NCBI RefSeq assembly: GCF_009389715.1
Contig: NC_052399.1
Coordinates: forward strand, 8,496,585 to 8,560,584
Source of the DNA: Phoenix dactylifera
Taxonomy: Eukaryota; Streptophyta; Magnoliopsida; Arecales; Arecaceae
Direction of reading: 5' to 3'
Length of the DNA stretch: 64,000 nt
The notes under the pieces: model-generated
Told to the model about the DNA's origin: nothing
The model's database searches: none
The model's input: the letters and a program-made list of their open reading frames with translations, nothing else
Shown: one piece after another, positions 24,611 through 34,964 of the stretch
How the letters are laid out: every line of letters begins with the position of its first letter
Position numbering within the stretch: position 1 is the first letter of the stretch
Position numbers and translations under genes: made by a program

Positions 24611-27600
24611 TGTCACGACCCCCGCCCCGTTCCCGGCGGGCCGCCGCGACGGTCCTAGGGTGCGGGTAGGCATAAGGCCACCAGCCACCGCGTAGAACCC
24701 TACTACCTATCAATCATCAATAAATCTTGAAAATTTTGGCATGATACATGCACAAAATGATCACCTTTCCTATGGTGACCTGTCAGGATTATCTCATTAC
24801 ATACAACAATGCTACCTGTCAGAGCAGCAATCACATAATCTGTCACATAATAAACCTGGACAATATATAGCAATACATTATCACAGGCACACAACTGATC
24901 TGCACACATATATATATACCTGCTTCCCAATCCATCCATGGTCAAACCCATATCCACAACAGGATCTATGACTGTAACTATGCACTATATACAATAGAAG
25001 GTTTATAATACACCAAAAGGTATAAACCTCTATTTACATTATACTATACTATACTATGGAGCGGCACAGCTAGCAGGCAATCTCTAACCCTGCTCTTCTC
25101 TATACAATACCTGCCCTGCAATCAAAAACACAAAACTGGGGAGTGAGTATATAAATACTCAGTGAGTGGAGTAGAGAGTACTATGCACATGAGACAGAAT
25201 ATAATCATGGCTCGAGATGAAATCTCAAGATCAATAACAAGATGAACATGATCTCAACATAGAGAATATGGAGTAAATCATCAATATCACCACAATCAAT
25301 ATCAACTCATCTGAAGCATATATGGAATAATCAAGTAAACATATATGCTACTCATGAATATGCTCAACAGATCATAATGCTGGAACATACAAATCAGGTG
25401 TCAATATGCTGAAATCATCACTAGACAGCTATCGGGAGGTGGGTTTTACGCCCCAGGCGAACCAGCAACAACTCCCTACTGCCATATGCATATATCGAAT
25501 ATGACACCACACCAATATGTAAATCATCACTAGACAGCTGTCGGGAGGTGGGTTTTACGCCCCAGGCGAACCAGCAACAACTCCCCACTGTCACATGCAT
25601 ATGCAGGATAAGACACCATATCGATAATGTAAATGCTAGACAGCTATCGGGAGGTGGGTTTTACGCCCCAGGCGAACCAGCAACAACTCCCTACTGTCAC
25701 ATGCATATGCAGGATAAGATACCACACTGATCATGTAAATGCTGGCCAGTATCCAGAACAGAAATCCATCTCACATCTACATACTAAACGGCACCTCGCG
25801 GGAATTCTACATCCGCGGAAAGCCATACTGCACCTCGCGGGGTCTTACTATGCCCGGCGGCAAGCAGAATATAAGTCGTAGGACCGGCCGATCCTACGCC
25901 TAGGGCCGTGTCCCCCCCTAGGAAGGGACTGGGCTCCGCCCACCCAGAAGGCTACTATGTGCACAAAGGCCGATGTTCAACCCCCATCGACTATAGGTGT
26001 CCTGCAGATACTGCCAAGCCATGCATAAATGCCATAATGCACCCTCCCAATACTCTACTAAAAAGGAGTATAATCAAGATTACCACTCACTCGATCATGA
26101 CCCAATCATAAACTAACATCAGGGTTGGGAGTGAGGAATCACGGGAGTACAATGCAACTCAATATACCATGAGAAGGGCTGTACAAGTCTTTGAAATAGA
26201 GGAAATGAAATCAATTTACAAAAGAAATCATTTCACAATTCAGATCCAATTTCATTACTCATAAAGGAGTATAATCAAGCTACGACTCACAAGTCTTTAA
26301 AATAGAGGAAATGAAATCAATTTACAAAAGAAATCATTTCACAATTCGGAATCAATTTGATTACTCATCAACCCCTCGTAATTTCTCTCAATGTTCCCTC
26401 AAATGCGTGCACAAGATAATCAAGTATGGAGAAACAAAATTATAGAGGAATCTACTACAATATCAATCAATATGCTCAAGTGGAATCAATTCACACTTGG
26501 CGACATTCATGAAAATGAATTAAGGATGCTCATGGTGCAAAGTACATGACTCCCACTCACCTGTCAATCCGGCACGGCCTCGATACGCCTCTAGAATTTT
26601 ACAGTAGGCAGCAGGGGACTTCTTCCTCTTGTTCCCTAGCTTCTTGCCCAACTGTGACATGCATTTACAATACATTTAGTCTTGTATCAAGGGCTATAAT
26701 CTACGTGCCAATTATAACATAGAGAACTTTAATTGATTCAACTCCCCTGTTCCCTAAATCTTTTCTTTTCTTTCTTCTTTTTCTTTTTAATTAATTAACT
26801 CACCATTTATATGTATTAGGGACTCCTTTGCATGAGTACAAGGTCCCTTTTAGCTTGATCTAGGCTTAATACTCTATTATAGCATGAAATCCCCTATTTT
26901 CCACCCGGATGAACAGTAACCCGAACTGACAGTGGGTTACTTCATCCCCGGTTTTGATCTACTTTCAGGACTCCAAAATTGATGAAATTTTTACCTAGCA
27001 TTCTACACTCATAGAGGATTCCAAAGAGATAACATGCATCATCATCGGAGGCCGTTTGACCCCCTAAATAATTCGTCGAAGTTGGGACTTTGACACAGTT
27101 TTTCCGTAGTGCCGGAAAAATTTGTCAAAATCCGATTCTTCTTCTTTTAACCACCTCTACAACCCTTATCCGACCCCTCTAGACTATATCCACCCTTTGT
27201 ATAGCCTAATGTCATCAAAAGACTAGATAGGGATGGATATTTACCTTTTTCTTTTTGGAAATCGAGGTCCTTGCGTAGAGGGGAAGGAGATCTACGTTTT
27301 TTCCTTCAGCTGGAAGTGCAACCGGGATCCCTTTCCTCCTTGAATCCCCTTCCTCTTCTTCTTTCTTCTTCTTCTTCTTCTCTTTTTCTTTCTTTCTTTC
27401 CTCTGTTTCACGCCTGAGAACCCCCTCCCTCTTTCTCTCGGTTTCACCAGCTCAAACCCTCCAATTAAATCACATCAAAACACTATTCACCCTTTGTTTT
27501 AATATTATTAAATTCCCATTTTGCCCCTAACACTTCAACATATCTACCGTTATGCCATTAACTTTTGATTCCTTCCAATTTTACCCTTACCACTTCAATG

Positions 27601-27715
27601 CATCTACAACTATGCCATTATCTTTTTGATTCCTTCCAATTTTACCCCTTATATCAATTTTAAAGGACTATTCTATCCCTTTTTATATATATAAAAAAAA
27701 TTTAGGGTTATTACA
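24611..27715 (-). repeat. Chromovirus 5' LTR (right copy)
   Basis: 3,105 bp. Same internal repeats as the left copy. Begins TGTAATAACCC when read in element orientation (minus strand). Confidence 0.95.
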
Positions 27716-27720
27716 CGATG
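27716..27720. repeat. Target-site duplication of the chromovirus derivative, right copy (CGATG)
   Basis: Matches 20,088-20,092. The antisense Tat gene continues at 27,721. Confidence 0.95.
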
Positions 27721-28641
27721 CTTCCAGCAGACCGAGCCGAGTTCCGGAACTTGCCGCTGGAAGAGATTGTCGACGGTACCTACCGCAATACCGCTCGGGT
27801 AAGCTACTTTCCCAATTTTCCTTAGGCTACTGGCGAACATGTTATATGTTTTTCAACTCGTAATCGCTTTACCCTTTTTCTCTTGCAGCACATCCACGAA
27901 GTCGACACCCTGGTATTCATTGCCCAAGGGTGTCAAGAAGAGACTCGGCAGCTCAGCCAGCAATTAGAGCCGACTAAGAAGAGAATTGCCGAGTTGGAGG
28001 CGGCGCTGGCCGAGGCCGAGGCGCGGAGGGAGGCGACGGAGGCCGGGCGACTAGCAATGGTCGAGGTGCTCGAGGAAGAAAGGGCTGCCCATTCCCTGGC
28101 CAAGTTAGCCCTGCGCGCTTCGGAGGCGCGCCTGGGGGAGGTTCAGTCCGAGGTCGCGGGCCTCAAGTACGAGGGCGGGGTCTTGCGCCTCAAGGTTGAA
28201 CAACTGGAGGCCCGGAAAAGGAGGGCGCTCGAGCGAGCCGAACATGACGTGGACTCCTTCAAGGAATCGGAGGAGTTTCGCGACATGCTGGAGGAGGAAA
28301 CCGTTGATGGGTTCCTCCGGGGCTTCGAGAACTTCCGGAGGCAGATGGCCCGGTTCTGCCCCCAGCTCGATCTTTCAACGGTTCGTCCGAGGTTGAGGCT
28401 GGGCTATAACTCTGACTCCGACGACGATCCCGCCGCCCTGGTGTCCGAGGGGGATTCGGCCGAGCTAGATGCAGCCGAGCCGGCGGTGGCGGAGCCCCTC
28501 CCTCGTGAAATCAACGAGGGCGTTTCCGTGGCGCCCGCCGAGGCCCCTGCCGTAGACCCCGAGCCCGCATCCGCTGAAGACCCTCCGGTCATCGCCATAG
28601 ATGACACCGAGGGTGACGCCGACGCGACCGCCGCTCCTTAG

Positions 28642-29688
28642 GACTTAGATTTATTTCTTCTTTTTATTGTAATCGAGGTCGGCCTTCAAATTTTTGAATG
28701 GTCGACCTCCAACTCTGTACTTAGCCTCTTGGCATTTCATTAATGAAAAAATTCTTTTTGCCATCCCGCGTTTACCTTTCTCTTTATCTTCCTTTGTTGT
28801 AAACAAGGCCGGGACTTTAACTTATTGTTTTATTGACCCTCAACTTTGTATCCTAGCTTTCGAGCTGCTTAATAGAGGCATGTTTTTTGGCTATGTTTTG
28901 CTTTCCTGAGTTCTGATTACGCTAACTAGAGGGAGCTCCGAGCTTAGATTCTAGGAAACTTTTCTAAGTCCTGTAGCTCGGGCTTGAAGATCGCAGAGGT
29001 CGCCGTATTTGGCTTTTAGATTTTTGAGGCACCGGGCTCGGGCCTCAGACCTCCGAGCGGGGCCGTGCTAGACTTGCATAGGCCGCTATCTGGGGGTTTT
29101 AGCCAAGCTTTCGAGCTCGACTTTCGGACCGTAGGTTTATAAAAAGGTTAGTGCTGTCCCCCGAAGGGGAGCATGAGCCAATAATCAAATCGTCGCCAGG
29201 GCTTTCATAGTTATCGCCCTCGGACCCTGCCGAGGTTTCGGCGAGCAGGGTCGGAATCTGTAGAGAATACCTCGGCCTTCTTGAGCTCGATCAGTACGCC
29301 CGCGGTCGAGGTCATCTTCATAGGTCGACGTTGGAGTCTCTGTGTATGGGGGCCGAATTGGGCCCTTATGCATGAGGGTTTACATGAGTTGTCGTGGAGG
29401 TTATTAGTGGACGGAGCATGCATGAGGTCAGTGGGAGATTAGTCTTAAACTGACTTGTAGGAGCAATCCGACTTCGGCCGAAATAAGGTCCCAATTTCAA
29501 TCGGGATTTCGCTGGCAATACGTAGATAAATATAACAAGGCGAGCATCAAGTGGGATGTACCTTTTGCATTTCCGAAATCGCGCACCTCGTAGCGGAGTG
29601 GGTTGCCTTATTTCCTCGCCGGCTTTCGAAGTCATTTTTTGACTTTTGGAGAGCTTGGGCTTCTTATGAACCCGATGGCGCCCGCCGA
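28642..29688. other. Tat internal spacer: 3' end of the antisense gene and region before the tandem array
   Basis: The first 150 bases look like a 3' UTR of the antisense gene, with an AATGAAAAAA stretch at 28,742-28,750. The rest is GC-rich with recurring GAGGTCG and GAGCTCG words. Open frames on the minus strand (for example 29,366-29,728) match no known retroelement domain. Confidence 0.5.
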
Positions 29689-30480
29689 GGTTGAGGGGGT
29701 TTGGGGATGCTCCATCAATCTGCGACACTTTCCGAGGTCGAGGGAGTTTGGGACTCTAAGGTCGACCCTCGGGGCATCCCGACCTTAGTCGAGGAATCGT
29801 GTGCCAGGTTGACGGATCTGGGGACGCTTTATCGACCCGCAATGCTTCCCGAGGTCGAGGGAGTTTGGGACTCTATGGTCGAACCTCGGGGCATCCCGAC
29901 CTTAGCCGAGGAATCTTGCGTCAGGTCGATGGGTCTGGGAACGCTTTATCGACCTGCGATGCATCCCGAGGTCGAGGGAGTTTGGGACTCTACGGTCGAA
30001 CCTCGGGGCATCCCGACCTTAGTCGAGGAATCGTGCGCCAGGTCGATGGGTCTGTGAATGCTCTATCGACCTGCGATGCCTCCCGAGGTCGAGGGAGTTT
30101 GGGACTCGACGGTCGAACCTCGGGGCATCCCGACCTTAGTCGAGGAATCGTGCGCCAGGTCGATGAGTCTGGGAACGCTCTATCGACCTGCGACGCTTCC
30201 CGAGGTCGAGGGAGTTTGGGACCTACGGTCGAACCTCGGGGCATCCCGACCTTAGTCGAGGAATCGTGCGCCAGGCGATGGGTCTGGGAACGCTCTATCG
30301 ACCTGCGACGCTTTCCGAGGTCGAGGAAGTTTGGGACTCTACGGTCGAACCTCGGGGCATCCCGACCTTGTTGAGGAATCTTGCGTCAAGTCGATGCTCT
30401 ATCGTCCTGCGACACTTTCCGAGGTCGAGTGAGTTTGGGACTCTACGGTCGAGCCTCGAGGCATCCCGACCTTAGTCGAG
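29689..30480. repeat. Tandem array, 117-bp unit, about 6.5 copies
   Basis: The landmark CCGAGGTCGAGGGAGTTTGG recurs with starts near 29,734, 29,851, 29,968, 30,085, 30,202, 30,317 and 30,421. Spacing is exactly 117 bp four times, then 115 and 104, with decay towards the integrase end. Each unit also contains CTCGGGGCATCCCGACCTTAG. The array lies between the integrase and the antisense gene, the hypervariable region in which Tat/Ogre elements are known to carry tandem repeats. Confidence 0.95.
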
Positions 30481-30602
30481 AAATATGAGGATCACAAACG
30501 ACCCGACATTAGAAGAGATAATCATAATCATTGAAAAGGGACGAATCATTATAAAGAGGAGACTGAGTCCATGTTCCTGATTGCCTAGGACCCCTAGGGG
30601 TT

Positions 30603-31559
30603 TCATTGGTAATACATCCGTAGATTCTCGGAGTTCCAGCTTCGCGGAATTGGAGTCCCTTCGAGAGATTTTAACTTGTATGCTCCGGGTCGTTGTACTC
30701 GGGTGATTTGATATGGCCCTTCCCAGTTTGGGGCGAGCTTTCCCCGCTCCGTTGGCTGAAAAGCCTCGGCTCTCCTGAGGACGAGGTCCCCCACTTTGAA
30801 GAGTTTGGGCTTGACTCTGAAGTTGTAGTATTGGGCCGTTTTCTGTTGGTACCTTGCCATGCGGACCCGGGCGACCTCTCGTGTCTCTTCAACGAGATCC
30901 AGATTATTTCTGAGTCGGGAAGAGTTGGAGTCGGGGTCGTAGCGCTCCACCCTTGAAGAAGGGAGGCCAATTTCCAGCGGGATGACAGCCTCTGTGCCAT
31001 ATGATAGGTTGAAGGGGGTCTCTCCTGTGGGTAATCGGAACGTAGTCCGGTATGCCCAGAGGACGTTGTACAAGTCCTCGACCCATTGTCCTTTTGATCG
31101 ATCAAGCCTAGCCTTGAGTCCCTGCAAAATGGTACGATTAGTTACCTCAGTTTTTCCGTTTGTCTGGGGATAGGCGACCGAGGTGAAGCGGTGGTCGATG
31201 CCGAGCTCGGAGCAAAATTCTCTGAAGTGGACGTTGTCGAACTGCCGGCCATTGTCAGATATAAGGATACGGGGGAGTCCGAATCTGCAGATTATGGACT
31301 TCCACACAAAGTCCCGCATCTTTTGCTCGGAAATTCGGGCTACAGGTTCAGCTTCAACCCATTTGGTGAAGTAGTCGATGGAGACGACCAAAAATTTTCT
31401 TTGCCCGGTGGCCAGAGGAAAGGGCCCCAGAATGTCGATCCTCCACCGGGCAAACGGCCAGGGGGCGATGATTGAAGTTAGCAGGGCCGAAGGTCGGCGT
31501 TGGATGTTGGCGTTCCGTTGGCATCGGTCACACTTCCGAACAAAATCCGTCGCATCCTT
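30603..31559 (-). pseudogene. Tat integrase
   Basis: Same frame as the upstream RNase H part but cut off from it by TAG at 31,560-31,562. The zinc-binding region straddles that stop: HEGICGNH lies before it, and KCDRCQ after it. The core has Asp in WRIDILGPF, Asp in ISDNGRQFD and Glu in NGKTEVTNR, so the DDE residues are intact. The C-terminus carries KVGDLVLRRAEAF and GKLAPNWEGPYQI, typical of the gypsy GPY region. It ends at TAA near 30,603 without a chromodomain, as expected for Tat. The integrase inserts the cDNA copy into the genome. Confidence 0.9.
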
Positions 31560-34136
31560 CTAGAGTGTGGGCCAGAAATATCCTTGCCGCAGGATCTTAT
31601 GGGCTAGCGCCCGACCTCCCAGGTGATTTCCGCAAATTCCTTCATGGACCTCTCGGAGGGCATAGTCCGCCTCCGAGGGACGGAGACATCTGAGGAGAGG
31701 AGAAGTGAATGATCGACGATAGAGCCTGTTCTCATATAGGACATACCGGAAAGCTTGGCGCCTGATCCGGCGAGCCTCTATCTCATCATGAGGGAGGGTT
31801 CCGTCCTGGAGATAGCGGACGAACCCGTCGATCCAGCTCGGCTCGAAGTCGATACACATGGTTGGTTCGGGTTCCTCCGTGCTGGGTGTCCGTAGATACT
31901 CGAGCGTTGTCTCCTTAGAAAGCTCGCTCATGCGGGAGGTCGCCAGTTTAGACAATTGGTCCGTCCTGAGATTCTTCGCTCTGGGAATGTGCTGGATGCT
32001 GAAAGAGCCTAAGGCGGACGTGAGTTTCCGCACTTTTTGGAGATATTTCCGCATCGATGGCTCTTTTGCTTCAAAGTCTCCCTGGACCTGGCTCACTATC
32101 AGCTGGGAGTCGCTGAAGGCCTTCAGATTTTCCACTTTCAGTTTCTTCGCCAATTTGAGCCCAGCAATGAGCGCCTCATACTCTGCCTCGTTGTTTGAGG
32201 CCGAGAACTCGAGGCGTAGGGCTTGCTCGGCCACCACTCCATCCGGGCTGGTGAGGATGAGTCCAGCTCCGCTACCCCCCGAAGTTGAGGACCCGTCCGA
32301 ATATAGGACCCATGGTAGCCTCGGGGTTCCCTCCATAGATGCAGACGGTAGCTCGGGGTCGTCTGGCAAGGTACATTCCACGAGGAAGTCGGCGAGTATT
32401 TGAGCTTTAATGGCCGGCCTGGGCCGATATTCGAGGTCGAACTCCCCGAGCTCGACCGCCCACTTGGCGATCCTCTCCGCACGATCTGACCTTTGCAATA
32501 TTTGCTTCATAGGCTGGTCGGTCAGTATGACTATTGTATGTGCTTGAAAATAAGGCCGGAGTCTCCGAGCTGAGATGATAAGGGCAAAAATTGTCTTCTC
32601 AAGTTTAGAATATCGGGTCTCAGCATCCCTGAGAACCCGGCTGATGTAGTAGACCGGCTTTTGGAGCTTGTCCTCTTCCCGGACCAGGACTGAGTTTACT
32701 GCGACCGGGGAGACGGCCAGGTATACTAGGGTCTTCTGAAAATAATTACGGCGCACTACTATACGATGTTCTATTTTTCCATAGAAATGTGTTCGCTCAA
32801 GAAAAGCTCCAGAAGATGTTAAAGAACTTCGTCCCGCTGAGGCTTTGTGAGTAGCGGGGGAGAGGCCAGAAGGCGCTTGAGCTCTTCAAAGGCCGGCTGG
32901 CATTCTTCTGACCACAGGAAGTCCTTTGGCCGCTTAAAGATCTTGAAGAATGGGAGGCAGTGCTCAGCCGATCGGGAGACAAATCTCCCCAAGGCGGCAA
33001 CCCGTCCGGTAAGCCGCTGCACTTCTTTGACTGTCTTTGGAGGCGTCATCTCTTGCAGCGCTCGGGATTTTCTCGGGGTTGGCTTCAACTCCGCACTGGG
33101 TCACTATGAAACCCAGGAATTTGTCTGAGATAACTCCGAACGCGCACTTTGCTGGGTTGAGCTTCATTCGATACCTCCTGAGCTTGGAGAATATTTCGTT
33201 GAGGTCAGCTACATGGTGCTCCGCCGTTCGGCTCTTCACCAGCATGTCATCCACATAGACTTCCATATTTCGGCCGATCTGGTCCTCAAAAATTTGGCTG
33301 ACCAGCCTCTGATATGTGGCTCCAGCGTTCTTCAGACCGAAAGGCATCACCTTGTAGCAATAGGTGCCCTTGTCGGTGATGAAGGCCGTCTTCTCCTCGT
33401 CTTCTGGCGCCATTCGGATTTGACTGTATCCTGAGAAGGCGTCCATGAAGGTCAGCAATTGATGTCCTGAGGTGGAATCGACGAGCTGGTCAATGCTCGG
33501 AAGGGAGAAACTATCCTTCGGGCAGGCCTTGTTCAGGTCAGTGTAGTCCACGCACATGCGCCATTTCCCATTAGCCTTCTTCACGAGGACTATATTGGCG
33601 AGCCAGTCTGGGTAGGAGACCTCCCGGATGAAGCTAGCTTCAAGGAGTTTATCCACTTTCTCGGCTGCAGCTCGTTGTCGTTCCGGGGCAGAGCCCCCTT
33701 TTTTCTGCTTTATAGGTCTGCTGGTCGGCTTCACCTGGAGTCGATGGACCATGACCTCAGGGTCAATTCCTGGTACGTCGGCGGGCGACCAGGCGAAGAC
33801 ATCAGCATTGTCCCGCAGGAAGCTGATGAGATGATTCCTCTCGCAGACGCCAAGGCCGGAGCCGACCTGCACAGTTAGCTCGAAAAAAAATTTTCGTAGA
33901 GAAACTTGAACGAGAAGCTCACCGGGCTCTACTTGCTTCTTCCAGAGGTCGTCCCTTGTGTCCAGGGTTTCTATGGGTAGCGAGGGGCCCATTGCCTGAA
34001 TCGGCGCCTCGGTTGGTTGCTTCACTCTGCGAGTCGCCATGTAGCACTGCTTGGCAACCAGCTGATCCCCGCGGACCTCGCCTACTCCTTGGCCGGTGGG
34101 GAATCGCATGAGTAGGTGGCGGGTTGAGACCACGGC
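31560..34136 (-). pseudogene. Tat reverse transcriptase, RNase H and archaeal-type RNase H
   Basis: Preceded by an in-frame TGA (34,137-34,139). RT runs from about 33,850 with DYTDLNKACPKDSF, GYSQIRMAPED and the catalytic YVDD in MEVYVDDMLVKS. A one-base frameshift at about 33,064-33,066 (a GGG run on the plus strand) moves the reading frame, and the connection domain continues as RALQEMTPPKTVKEVQRLTG. An insert of about 85-90 AT-rich bases at 32,730-32,818 breaks the frame again before [19 protein letters not shown]. The first RNase H follows ([11 protein letters not shown]), then a second RNase H with [24 protein letters not shown] and [11 protein letters not shown]. This is the archaeal-type domain that characterises the Tat group. 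Confidence 0.92.
32730..32818. other. AT-rich insert of about 85-90 bp inside the Tat RNase H region
   Basis: The protein alignment is continuous up to [11 protein letters not shown] on one side and from YLAVSPVAV on the other. The intervening bases are AT-rich, unlike the GC-rich element, and carry stops in the pol frame. Edges are approximate and no duplication was found. Confidence 0.6.
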
Positions 34137-34964
34137 TCAGAGGGCATTTAGCCCTGGCCGCCCAAGGATAGCGTTGTAGGCTGAGGGTAGACGGACCACA
34201 AGAAAGTCCGTCCTCACAGTGCTTTCCTGGGGAGCGAGGCCGACCGTAACAAGAAAGCTGACCTCGCCCTCGACTGGGACCGAGTCTCCGGTAAACCCGA
34301 CCAGTGGGGTATTAATTTTCCGGAGCTGTCCTTCTGGTAACCCCATTTTTTGGTAGGCATAGTAGTACAAAACGTTGGCTGAACTTTCATTGTCAACTAG
34401 GACACGTTTTACATCAAATTTATTTACAATCATGAAGATGACCACAGCGTCATCGTGGGGGGTCTCAACCCCTTTCAAGTTCTCGTCCGAGAACGAAATG
34501 ACTTCAGCAGTATGCGGGCGCTTCGGAGAGATTCCTTCTCGGGCTGATCCTCCTGCCGAGGCTTCTCCGATTACATTGATGGTGCCGGCGATAGGCCTGT
34601 TGTCATCCGGATTTTCGGACGGTGTGGCGTTTTCCGCTGGCCTCCTTTCCTCACGTCGGTTCCTTACGAACCGATTGAGTACTCCGCGGCGAATAAGCGT
34701 CTCTATCTCGTCCCGGAGCTGAAAGCAATCCTCCGTGTCGTGCCCGCGGTCTCGGTGGAAGCGGCAGTACTTCCTGGGATTGCGGGAAACTCCCGTATCC
34801 CGCATAGGAGGCGGAGGTCGGAAGAAGTCCCGACCTTCGATTTCCACCAAAATTTCAGCCCGGGGAGCATTGATAGGGGTGTAATTCTCGTACCTCCTCG
34901 GGTGTGTCCGAGGCCGCGGTGGGGACCTAGGTTGAGGCGGGGTCCTCCGTTGAGGTTGTCCCCG
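34137..34964 (-). pseudogene. Tat gag C-terminal zinc motif and aspartic protease
   Basis: In frame with gag but separated from it by TAG at 34,965-34,967. Contains a CCHC-like motif CRFHRDRGHDTEDC and a retropepsin-like segment VLVDNESSANVLYY, then ILGRPGLNAL before the TGA at 34,137. In related elements the catalytic loop usually reads D-x-G-S; here the glycine position is Glu, which would be expected to damage activity. The terminal TGA sits where a CGA (Arg) codon would keep the frame open, a C-to-T change. Confidence 0.85.

Larger units (their letters stand above)
20093..27715 (-). mobile_element. Internally deleted Ty3/gypsy chromovirus (Tekay/Del type), non-autonomous
   Basis: LTRs of 3,102 and 3,105 bp (TGTCACG...TTATTACA on the plus strand) flank only 1,416 bp of interior, and a CGATG duplication frames the element. 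On the minus strand it has an initiator-Met primer-binding site (24593-24605) and a G-rich polypurine tract (23195-23207). Interior fragments belong to RT, RNase H, integrase C-terminus and chromodomain, and gag and most of pol are absent. The LTRs are almost identical despite the broken interior, so the element must have transposed in this deleted state using proteins supplied by a complete relative. Confidence 0.92.
9416..28641 (+). pseudogene. Antisense extra gene of the Tat element (PF04195-like), split by two retrotransposons
   Basis: Coding parts are exon 1 9416-10073; exon 2 from 10165, interrupted by the copia element after 10562, resuming at 20045-20092, interrupted again, and ending at 27721-27798; exon 3 27889-28641. 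The ATG at 9,416 has A at -3 and G at +4 and follows a TATA box at 9,196. Exon 1 encodes about 220 residues with PPPGRIAIHRETLWAGLRFP and WRTIVGFLSLCLAHGIP, resembling the 'putative gypsy type transposon' family (PF04195). Exon 2 starts a basic, Ser/Ala-rich linker. Exon 3 gives a long Glu/Ala/Arg-rich coiled coil and an acidic tail ending at TAG 28,639. Splice junctions keep phase, and the frame reads through both insertion points once the insertions are ignored. An in-frame TAG at 10,512-10,514 also breaks it. The biochemical role of such proteins is unknown. Confidence 0.8.

Noticed and set aside
29185-29728. Minus-strand open frames between the tandem array and the antisense gene
   Set aside because: No recognisable retroelement domain, and their openness is explained by base composition.
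20903-30480. Regular repeats considered as CRISPR arrays
   Set aside because: Units are over 100 bp, contiguous, have no unique spacers and lie in plant retrotransposons.
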